NCBI GenBank assembly: GCA_020639255.1
Contig: JACKGZ010000002.1
Location: forward strand, 1 to 64,000
From: Phycisphaera sp.
GTDB taxonomy: Bacteria > Planctomycetota > Phycisphaerae > Phycisphaerales > UBA1924
DNA length: 64,000 nt
Reading direction: 5' to 3'
The number at the start of each line of letters is the position of its first letter. The stretch's first letter is position 1. A program made the translations under genes and the position numbers. Positions 17,614 through 24,977 of the stretch are shown here, one piece after another. The notes beneath the pieces were generated by a model. The model did no database searches. It saw only the letters and a list, made by a program, of their open reading frames with translations, and was not told where the DNA came from.

Positions 17614-17784
17614 ATTCAACTCCTCCCCGTTCATTCGAAAGAGACCACGGCCCCCGGGGCTTGCCAGTGAAAGCGCACCCTTTCCGTCGTCTGCGCTCAG
17701 AATACGGGATTTCCGGGCCTTGGGTTGCCCAATCTGGAGAAGGGGCGAGATATCAGGCGGTTCCCCGTGAACAGCGTGCAAACA

Positions 17785-17815
17785 AACTGGCCCGCAGCGT
17801 TTGATGCTGCGGGCC
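17785..17815 (-). terminator. Intrinsic terminator of beta-helix copy B
   Basis: A 10-bp stem GGCCCGCAGC/GCTGCGGGCC with a 7-base loop is followed on the minus strand by AGTTTGTTTG. It lies 38 bases beyond the stop at 17853. Confidence 0.8.
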
Positions 17816-17852
17816 GATGGTTATCGGATGATTATGGATCGGTGCGGTCGGG

Positions 17853-20258
17853 TTAGGGGCATCCAGCGTTGTAATTGGCGACCCAAGCCGAGAAATCGGA
17901 AGGCGTGAGGAAGCCGTCGCGGTTCTGGTCTGCGATGAAGTCGCCCCGGTTGTACGCAGCAACCCACGCGGAGAAGTCGGCGGGCGTGAGAACGCCGTCA
18001 AAATTCGTGTCGGCGAAGCAACTCGTGCCCTGGAATTCGACGGCACCGATGTCGAGGTATTCCGTGAGGCCGAGACCTCGGTTGGAGAGGCCGGGGTCGT
18101 CCTTTGGGCCTCTCGGGGCTCCGTATACATCGGTGCTGGGCAGGTTGGAACCGACGGCTTGCAGGCCCGAGTCGATGCAGGGCGAGGTTGGGCGAAGGGA
18201 CAGATTGCCGGTCGAGATACTCGTGAACATTGGGTCGGAACCGATGTTCAGCCCCAACATGACGAGATCCGAGGGCGAGACCGTTTGGATGTCGCCCGAG
18301 CCGAGCCTGGTGCAGGAGTGGAAGAGCACGGCGGAGGTCCCCTGCGAGAGTTGGATCGTCGGAGCGGGATTCGAAGCCTTGTCCCAGATAATGCTGGATT
18401 CGATCCACACGAATCCGCCCCAGATGTTGAGCATCGGGAGTGACTCTGTGTTGTTGGATGCGAGTGTGGAACGGATGATGTCGAGTGCGCCCCCCGAACT
18501 CGTATGGATGTGCGTTCCGAGTTGCCACGCGTTGTTGTCCAGGAAGACCGAATCGCTAATCGAGAGATCCCTATTGCGGTTGGAATAGATCGCGCCGCCG
18601 TAAGCCGCGGTGTTGTTTCGGATCAGGCTTGATTGGATCTCCCTCGGGTTGTGGAGTGCGCCGCCTCGGGCCGCGTGGTTTGACAGAACCGATGATCTTT
18701 CGATTCTGTCTACGCCGTACATGGCTCCGCCCGAGTCCTTGGCGGTGTTCCCGGTGAAGATCGAAGTGGTGACGATTTCCGCGGATGAGATGGCTCCGCC
18801 GTTTCCTGTGGCGGAGTTTTCGGTGAACGAGCTGTCTTCGATGAGGACGCCGTCGTAATCGCCCGAAATGGCGCCACCTTGGTTGGCCGTGTTCTTGACA
18901 AATTCGCAGTCTCGCACCCGAGTGCCCTCGGCGATCGAGAGGCCGCCGCCACGGTGCGCGGCATTCGATACAAAATCGCACCTCGTAACGTAACCCCCGG
19001 CGTATGCGCCGCCCCCTTCGGATCCTGCGGTGTTTCCAGCGAAGTCGCAGGTATAAATGCGCGTGAGCGGAGACAGGGAAACAATTGCACCACCAAGCCG
19101 TTCGGCAGTGTTGCCGACAAAGTTGCAATATTCGATATCGACTCGGTAGGGTTCGGGATGATCCGCAACATAGATCGCGCCGCCATCGAATACATCGACG
19201 GAGTTGTACTCATAGACACCGGAGACTTCGATGGATCCGAGCACGGCATAGATCGCACCCCCGTGCCGACCCGCAGAATTCTCCCGGAAAGTGTCCGATA
19301 TATCGACTTGCGAATTTGTGGCGAAAAGCGCACCACCTCCATCGCCGGCCCGATTGGATTCGTACACCGTGCCGGTAGAATCGAGTTGTGAATCAACGCA
19401 ATAGATTGCACCGCCGTATTGGGCGGCGATGTTATAACTCAGCGCGGAAATCCATATTGCAACCGAAGAATTTGTCGATACGATCGCGCCGCCCGAACCG
19501 TAATGAGACATGTTGCTTACGATGTTACAGAACTCAAAGCGAGCTTCCGAGCTTTCGAGCAATATGCATCCGTCGATACCGTCTCGCAGGTATGTCGCAT
19601 TGTTTTCGATACTACAGCCGTACAACGTAACAGAGGCATTCACGAGCCGAGCGACGCAGCCTGAATCGCCGATGTTGTCGAAGAATTGACAGCTCTGAAT
19701 GTACGCTGCAAACCCAGACCCTTGGTTTGAGAACGCCGACACGGTTGCGCCCCTGAATCCGATCCCATTGAGAATGACGGCCGAGACTGGAGCGGCGGCC
19801 GCAGCGGTGTCGTCTATGACGAGCAGGCGGGCCGCGTTATCGCTTCTTGTGCTGGTCGAGTCCATATCGTTTCCGAGGAGATCCGCGGAGATTGTCGTTG
19901 GATAGATGGCCGGGTTGCGATCGTCGGGGGTCGCGGGATTCGCGAGCCCTGCGTACCCGCCGGTCAGATCGAAAATCGGCTCGCCCGCTTCCGGCAGCGG
20001 CAGACGGAAAGCCATGTTGATGTCGCCCGTGCCGCGATCGGGCTTGTAGGTACCGCCGGCGATACGGATCTCGCCGCGGTTCTGGCCCAATGTCTTAGCG
20101 AGGTCGATCGCGTCGTGGAGATCGTTGAAGGCGGTCTGCCATGACAACCCGTCGCCGCCGGGGAGGGCGTCATCGTCCACGTAAACGTGCGTCTGGGCGG
20201 AAGCTGTTGTAGCGAGAGCCAGGGCGAGTGACGCGGTGAGGAGTCGATCGGTGTGCAT
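17853..20258 (-). CDS. Secreted parallel beta-helix protein with Gly-Cys dockerin tail (copy B)
   Basis: The product is 801 residues from ATG 20258 (upstream CGGAGATCC), with signal peptide MHTDRLLTASLALALATTASA. The first ~75 residues nearly match the gene at 12638, then the sequence diverges into a GGA-rich Pmp-like beta-helix with many 'NN.A...GGAI' turns (GNTAERLGGAIVS, ENSATGNGGAIS). The C-terminus has loops DTNFDGVLTPAD and DQNRDGFLTPSD and ends NAGCP, again without the paired cysteines of the second loop. It has its own terminator. The two copies flank the LVIVD gene, so this trio may come from duplication of one beta-helix gene. Confidence 0.85.
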   Translation of the reverse strand: MHTDRLLTASLALALATTASAQTHVYVDDDALPGGDGLSWQTAFNDLHDAIDLAKTLGQNRGEIRIAGGTYKPDRGTGDINMAFRLPLPEAGEPIFDLTGGYAGLANPATPDDRNPAIYPTTISADLLGNDMDSTSTRSDNAARLLVIDDTAAAAAPVSAVILNGIGFRGATVSAFSNQGSGFAAYIQSCQFFDNIGDSGCVARLVNASVTLYGCSIENNATYLRDGIDGCILLESSEARFEFCNIVSNMSHYGSGGAIVSTNSSVAIWISALSYNIAAQYGGAIYCVDSQLDSTGTVYESNRAGDGGGALFATNSQVDISDTFRENSAGRHGGAIYAVLGSIEVSGVYEYNSVDVFDGGAIYVADHPEPYRVDIEYCNFVGNTAERLGGAIVSLSPLTRIYTCDFAGNTAGSEGGGAYAGGYVTRCDFVSNAAHRGGGLSIAEGTRVRDCEFVKNTANQGGAISGDYDGVLIEDSSFTENSATGNGGAISSAEIVTTSIFTGNTAKDSGGAMYGVDRIERSSVLSNHAARGGALHNPREIQSSLIRNNTAAYGGAIYSNRNRDLSISDSVFLDNNAWQLGTHIHTSSGGALDIIRSTLASNNTESLPMLNIWGGFVWIESSIIWDKASNPAPTIQLSQGTSAVLFHSCTRLGSGDIQTVSPSDLVMLGLNIGSDPMFTSISTGNLSLRPTSPCIDSGLQAVGSNLPSTDVYGAPRGPKDDPGLSNRGLGLTEYLDIGAVEFQGTSCFADTNFDGVLTPADFSAWVAAYNRGDFIADQNRDGFLTPSDFSAWVANYNAGCP

Positions 20259-20377
20259 GGCGGATCTCCGGGTGTGCTCGTCGGTTATCGAGCGGTTTCG
20301 CACCTCGCGGAGAGAATCCGCACGTCCAGCGCAGATTCTGCGCGGGCGATGATTTGTGTGAAGAATCCGTTTTGAAA

Positions 20378-20409
20378 TGAAAGACCGCGTGCGGGCGCAC
20401 GCGGTCTTT
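20378..20409 (-). terminator. Strong hairpin terminator after the FG-GAP gene
   Basis: A 14-bp perfect stem (20380-20393 with 20396-20409) with a 2-base loop ends in TCTTT and continues CATTTC on the minus strand. It lies 34 bases beyond the stop at 20443. Confidence 0.7.
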
Positions 20410-20442
20410 CGGAGTGAAGCTGAGTTCCGTCAGCTCAGGGGC

Positions 20443-21813
20443 TCAGTTGCAGCCGGCGTTGTAATTGGCGACCCAGGCCGAGAAGTCGGCGGGGGAGCAC
20501 ATGCCGTCGTTGTTCTGATCGCAGAGCGGGCCGTTGGAGTTGAACTGGGCGACCCAGGCGCTGAAGTCGGCCGGCGAGACCATGCCGTCGCCGTTGGTGT
20601 CGGCGAGACAGGGCTCGGCGCCGGTGCATGCGTTCAGGAGGACAGTGACGGTGCCTGAAGTGGCGCCGTTGGCGGCGACGAGGTCGTCGTTGCCGTTGCC
20701 GTCGAGATCGCCGAAGGTAAAGTGGCGCGGGCGGGCACCGACAGGGAAGTTTTCGCCGGCCTGGAAGGTGCCGTCGCCGTTGCTCAGGAGGACTTGCACG
20801 GCGTTGGCGATGAAGAGGCCCGCGTGGATGTCATCGAAGCCGTCGTGGTTGGCGTCGCCGAGGGCGATGGCGATGGGCAGCGAGCTTGCGCCGGTGTTGA
20901 TGGTCTGCTTGGCGCCGAAGGTGCCGTCACCGTTGCCGAGGAAGTACTCGACGGAGTCGCCGTTGAGGAACGGGATGGCGAGGTCTTCGAATCCGTCGCC
21001 GTTGATGTCGCCGACCGCGATGCCTTCGGGGCCGTCGGCGGAGAATCGGTTGAGTTCGGTGAGGTTGCCGTTGCTGTCACCGATGGCGATGAGAATCTCG
21101 TTCGAGAAGACCATCGGAGCTGCGACGTCGAGGTGGCCGTCGTTGTTGTAGTCGGCGAGTGCGACGCCTACCGGGCCGCCGGGGAAATCGATGAAGATCT
21201 CGTCGTCGAACGTTCCGTCACCGAATCCAGGGACGATGTTGAGTGTGTCGTCGTCGCGGTTGGCGTAGATGATGTCGAGCTCGCCGTCACCGGTCATGTC
21301 GGCGATCTCGAGGCCGCGGAGCTGCGTGGAGAACGCGTAATAGGTTGGCGGGCCGGAGAAGCCGCCGGCGCCGTCGTTGATGAGGATGCCGATTCCGACG
21401 TTGCCGAGGTCGGGCGACTGGACGCCGAGGGCGATGTCGTTCCAGCCGTCGCCGTTGAAGTCGGCGATGCCGGCCTGGAGGACGCCAACGGTTTCGATGG
21501 AGCCGGGCTCGACGGCGTCGATATCGATGGCCGCCTGAAGGGTGCCGTCGCCGTTGCCATAGAGGATCGAGGCGCTGTGCCCGAAGTTATTTGCGGTGAC
21601 AACGTCGATGAAGCCGTCGTTGTTGAGGTCGCCGGTGGCGGCGCCCATCGGCAGGTCGCCGGTGGTGGCCGAGTACGGCGCCGCGTAGACGTCGGTCGCG
21701 GCGCACTGGGCGCTGGCGCCGGCTGCGAGCATGAGCATGGCTGCGGCTGTAGCTGCTCGCGCGGGCACATGGAGATGCAACGCCCTCTCGAGGATCTTCG
21801 TATGCGAGTTCAT
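20443..21813 (-). CDS. Secreted FG-GAP/VCBS repeat beta-propeller with Gly-Cys dockerin tail
   Basis: The product is 456 residues from ATG 21813 (upstream AGGACCAGGA). It has a long signal peptide ending ASA-Q near residue 36. It then has about seven blades with the integrin-like calcium motif DxNxDGxxD, e.g. GDLNNDGFIDVVTAN, 'ADFNGDGWNDIALG', 'GDINGDGFEDLAIP' and 'GDANHDGFDDIHAG'. The C-terminal dockerin domain has loops DTNGDGMVSPAD and DQNNDGMCSPAD with the Cys pair, and the chain ends NAGCN. Proteins of this kind are extracellular adhesion or scaffold proteins. No enzyme motif is visible. Confidence 0.87.
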   Translation of the reverse strand: MNSHTKILERALHLHVPARAATAAAMLMLAAGASAQCAATDVYAAPYSATTGDLPMGAATGDLNNDGFIDVVTANNFGHSASILYGNGDGTLQAAIDIDAVEPGSIETVGVLQAGIADFNGDGWNDIALGVQSPDLGNVGIGILINDGAGGFSGPPTYYAFSTQLRGLEIADMTGDGELDIIYANRDDDTLNIVPGFGDGTFDDEIFIDFPGGPVGVALADYNNDGHLDVAAPMVFSNEILIAIGDSNGNLTELNRFSADGPEGIAVGDINGDGFEDLAIPFLNGDSVEYFLGNGDGTFGAKQTINTGASSLPIAIALGDANHDGFDDIHAGLFIANAVQVLLSNGDGTFQAGENFPVGARPRHFTFGDLDGNGNDDLVAANGATSGTVTVLLNACTGAEPCLADTNGDGMVSPADFSAWVAQFNSNGPLCDQNNDGMCSPADFSAWVANYNAGCN

Positions 21814-21939
21814 TTCCTGGTCCTTTCAGTCTGTGGTCTGGCTTGAGATACCTCTCTCACTCACTGCGTCCGCCGGCGTGTGGGGCACCGGGGAGTCACG
21901 ATGGACCCGAGTGCTCCTAGCCTAGAGAGGCTCTGGATT

Positions 21940-21952
21940 GGATCTCTGATCC
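21940..21952. promoter_or_regulatory. Candidate operator, site 1 (GGATC-TCT-GATCC)
   Basis: A 5-3-5 palindrome shares its GGATC-N3-GATCC core with site 2 about 78 bases away, centre to centre. It lies between the divergent genes at 20443 and 22118. Confidence 0.5.
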
Positions 21953-22015
21953 GTCATGGACCCCAAGCTACAGATCAACCAAGATTGTGTCAAGAGAATC
22001 GTGGAATATTCTCTG

Positions 22016-22032
22016 ATGGATCACAGATCCAT
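22016..22032. promoter_or_regulatory. Candidate operator, site 2 (ATGGATC-ACA-GATCCAT)
   Basis: A 7-3-7 perfect palindrome contains the same core as site 1. It lies 86 bases before the start codon of the HTH protein and next to a possible -35 region (TATACT at 22055-22060 as -10). It may be the binding site of that protein itself. Confidence 0.5.
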
Positions 22033-22117
22033 TTCAATCGTGTGTAGTTCCCGTTATACTTGCGGTTTCCCAGGAGTGACTGCACGAATCATGACTACGG
22101 CGTTCGGAACCTGACCT

Positions 22118-23377
22118 ATGTCGATCACCTTCAATACGTCAAATCAGCGGCTGGCGAGAGACCTCGACCGGCAGATCTCGGAGGTCTCTGACTCCCTCCG
22201 CGAGAGCATGCTCCCGATTGTGGAGGCGCTCATCGGGGCGTCCTCGCACCGGCCGATCGCCCTCGCCCGTCGGCTCCAGATCGACAAGACGCTCACGGGA
22301 CGGATTCTGCGATCCGTCAAGGCGAACGACCCGTTTGAGGTTATCCACAACGCCCCAGCTCCCCACGGGCTCCGGATCTTTCTGCAGGCTGCCGAGCGGG
22401 CGGGTGTCGATTCGGAGCTCCGCGCGAGGGCGGAGGAATCGATCACGGACTTTGAGTCGCTCATCCACACCTTTCCCGAGGGGCGGGCGGCGCTCGAGGC
22501 GGCGATCTCGGACCACATCCCCGAGATCCGCCGCCAGAACGAGCGGGCGGCGAAGCAGGCGGTGTACAAGTCGATGTCGTATCTGCTCGGGTATCAGGGC
22601 GAGGCTTCGCTCCTGACCACGGTGATCTCGCCATCCGTGTGCGGGAAACTGGTAGATACCCGGCACATCGACACGATTGTCGGTCTGCGTCGGCTGCGCG
22701 GCGAGACGCCCGTCAACCTCTTTGGTATCCGGCGACACGACACGATGGCCGGGACGCCGAACTGGATGGAGACGCTCGGCGGCGAGCGCGGTGTCGAGGA
22801 TGCCAGCCGGTACCTGCTCAAGGAGTACTGCGATCAGCCGATCCCACGCCTGAGCGTGCGCGACGGCGGCAACCTGTTGTACTCGGTGCTCGACGCCGAG
22901 TCTCTGCCGATCAACAGGCCCATCACGATCGTCAACGGCTGGACGATCCGAAACGCGAGCCTGCGCTACCGCGACGACACGCACACGCACGAGTGGCACT
23001 CGTCATTGCTGCGTATCCCGATGCGGGTGCGTATTCAGGATTACTTCATCCACAAGGATGTGTGGCCCGGTGTGCCCGAGTTTGTGCCGACGATGCCGGG
23101 CCTTCAGCTCGATTCGATCCGGAGCCCCGTGCCCGGTCAGCAGCACGACGCGATCGACATGGATATCCCGGTTCAGTCGATCGGGATGGGGATTCTGCGG
23201 CCGGAGTTGCGTCACTCTGCGGTGCCGAGGTATCAGGGGCTGCTCGGGCAGATCTTCGACGCCGCGGGGTTCGATGCTCGCGATTTCCGCGTGTACCGGA
23301 GCGAGGTGGTTTACCCCGTGCCGTTCGTGCGCATCACCGCGTGGTTCGAGCTGCCCGAAGCGCCGGTCGCGCGCTGA
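22118..23377 (+). CDS. Helix-turn-helix-containing protein of unknown function
   Basis: This 419-residue cytoplasmic protein has no signal peptide. Residues ~45-75 ('RPIALARRLQIDKTLTGRIL' followed by RSVKANDPF) read like a winged or lambda-like helix-turn-helix, and residues ~95-150 are a charged helical region. The remaining ~260 residues form a mixed alpha/beta domain with no motif I know. Together with the twin palindromes upstream this suggests a transcriptional regulator with a large sensor domain, but I do not recognise the family. It is one of the few plus-strand genes in the dockerin array and is convergent with the protease gene at 23399. Confidence 0.6.
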   Translation: MSITFNTSNQRLARDLDRQISEVSDSLRESMLPIVEALIGASSHRPIALARRLQIDKTLTGRILRSVKANDPFEVIHNAPAPHGLRIFLQAAERAGVDSELRARAEESITDFESLIHTFPEGRAALEAAISDHIPEIRRQNERAAKQAVYKSMSYLLGYQGEASLLTTVISPSVCGKLVDTRHIDTIVGLRRLRGETPVNLFGIRRHDTMAGTPNWMETLGGERGVEDASRYLLKEYCDQPIPRLSVRDGGNLLYSVLDAESLPINRPITIVNGWTIRNASLRYRDDTHTHEWHSSLLRIPMRVRIQDYFIHKDVWPGVPEFVPTMPGLQLDSIRSPVPGQQHDAIDMDIPVQSIGMGILRPELRHSAVPRYQGLLGQIFDAAGFDARDFRVYRSEVVYPVPFVRITAWFELPEAPVAR

Positions 23378-23398
23378 TCACCCAACACACTGAATCGA

Positions 23399-24925
23399 TT
23401 ACGGGCAGCCGGCGTTGTAGTTGGCGACCCAGGCGCTGAAGTCGGCCGGGGTGCACATGCCGTCGGCGTTCTGGTCGCAGACCGGTGACATGGTGTTAAA
23501 CGCCGCGACCCACGCGCTGAAGTCGGCGGGGCTCAGGACGCCGTCGCCGTTGGCATCGGCCAGGCAGGTGACGGGTGGCGTCTCGGTCATCGTGATGGTG
23601 TACGTCCCGACGGAGCCGTAGTCGGACACGGCGCCGGATGGCTTGTTCTCGAATGTTCCGTCGACCACGACCGTGTAGCCGCCGGCGGGCAATGCGGGGT
23701 AGCTCTGGCTTGCCAGCCATGTGCCGGTGGGGCTGACCTCCTCGATGAGCTGGAAGGGCGCGTCGCGGTAGAGCGTGAACTTGAGATCGATGTTTCGGCC
23801 GACGTCAACTGTCGAGACATCGATGGCGACATCGCCGCCAGTTGCAACGAAGCTGAATGCGTCGGTGTCGGTATTGGTGGTGATGAGGCCGGCGATGGGT
23901 GTGTCAGAGAAAAGCGGAGTGCCGGAAGAGAGTTGGTTTGGGTGGTCGTCCGGGGCGAGAGTGACGCCGTTGCTGGAGCGGGTCATGACATCGAAATCGA
24001 GCTGTGACGAAGAAGCGCCGGGGTAGTCGCCCCTGGACCACTGCACGAGCTGCCGTCCGAATGGCGCGCCCATGATGGGGCCCCAGGTGGGTGCGCCGCC
24101 TGTTGAGCCGGGGTGGTATGTGGCGCCGTTCAGGCCGTCGTGCTGCAGGCCGAGTGTGTGGCCGGTTTCGTGGCTTGCTGTTTGAGGCCCGGCCCGCAGG
24201 GCCTTGTTGAACACGAAGCAAGGGTTGTCGATGCTGTCGTCGAAGCTGTTCAGCAGCGCGATGCCCCCGGTGCCTTGGCCGAATCCATCTGTGATCTGTG
24301 TCATCACGACTCTGATGCCATACTCCTGATCCGAACTCCCGGAGCGGATGAGCGCGGCTGTGCCGGGGTCTTTGGTGGTGATGTTGATGTTGCTGAACAC
24401 AGCGAAGTCTTCAACCACTTCCTGCCAGTGCTTGATGATCTCGTCGCGTTCCGAGTCGGTGAACTCGGAGGGGTCATTCGAACGGTCCCAAGCTGGGAAA
24501 GTGATGTTGTGTCCCCAGCCGTTGCTTACGGAATGGTGGCCGTCGAAATCGAGATAGATCGTTTTCGGCGCACCGGGGTTTGATTCGAGGTTCAGGAAAT
24601 CGTCGAGCGAGATGCCGCCACGAGCGAGGGGCGGGCCGTCTCCGTTTGGAGAATCGGGTTCGTCGGGCGCGAGCGGGCAGACGTTGAACACGAGCCCTCC
24701 CGGCGTGATGTAAGTTGACAGGTCGCGGCGGAGCATTGAGACCAATTCTGCGGTCGTCGTTTCGTTGCGGAGCGCGATCTCGTCGAGTTGGTCGGCGAAA
24801 TGGTCGATCGCGGCTCTGCCGTTGAGCGAGCCGGGCGGGATGCTGCCGAGCGATTCTTGAGCGGAGGCGCTGCCCGCGAGCAGCGAACCGGCGGCGAGTG
24901 TGAGGACCGTGGTGCGTTTGAACAT
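23399..24925 (-). CDS. Secreted metzincin-like zinc metalloprotease with Gly-Cys dockerin tail
   Basis: The product is 508 residues from ATG 24925, giving signal peptide MFKRTTVLTLAAGSLLAGSASA. A ~90-residue pro-like region is followed by the catalytic domain with HETGHTLGLQHDG (His252, His256, His262) and a probable Met-turn in WGPIMGAPFG. A pre-peptidase-C-like beta domain follows (about 330-445). The dockerin tail has loops DANGDGVLSPAD and DQNADGMCTPAD with the Cys pair, and the chain ends NAGCP. It is paralogous to the adjacent gene at 24978 and to 62447. The 52-base gap to 24978 has no terminator, so the two are probably one transcript. Predicted role: extracellular protein degradation; substrate unknown. 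Confidence 0.87.
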   Translation of the reverse strand: MFKRTTVLTLAAGSLLAGSASAQESLGSIPPGSLNGRAAIDHFADQLDEIALRNETTTAELVSMLRRDLSTYITPGGLVFNVCPLAPDEPDSPNGDGPPLARGGISLDDFLNLESNPGAPKTIYLDFDGHHSVSNGWGHNITFPAWDRSNDPSEFTDSERDEIIKHWQEVVEDFAVFSNINITTKDPGTAALIRSGSSDQEYGIRVVMTQITDGFGQGTGGIALLNSFDDSIDNPCFVFNKALRAGPQTASHETGHTLGLQHDGLNGATYHPGSTGGAPTWGPIMGAPFGRQLVQWSRGDYPGASSSQLDFDVMTRSSNGVTLAPDDHPNQLSSGTPLFSDTPIAGLITTNTDTDAFSFVATGGDVAIDVSTVDVGRNIDLKFTLYRDAPFQLIEEVSPTGTWLASQSYPALPAGGYTVVVDGTFENKPSGAVSDYGSVGTYTITMTETPPVTCLADANGDGVLSPADFSAWVAAFNTMSPVCDQNADGMCTPADFSAWVANYNAGCP

Positions 24926-24977
24926 AGCGCTCTGCCTTGCGTGTGGGGTGTTCGGAACAGTTCCTCTGATGAGAAGC

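Larger units (their letters stand above)
21814..22117. other. Divergent promoter region with twin GGATC-N3-GATCC sites
   Basis: This is 304 bases between a minus-strand gene and the plus-strand HTH gene. It holds the palindromes at 21940-21952 and 22016-22032 and a TATACT (22055-22060) that could be the -10 box for the HTH gene, placing the second palindrome over the -35 region. The stretch is less GC-rich than the flanking genes, as expected for a promoter region. Confidence 0.5.
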
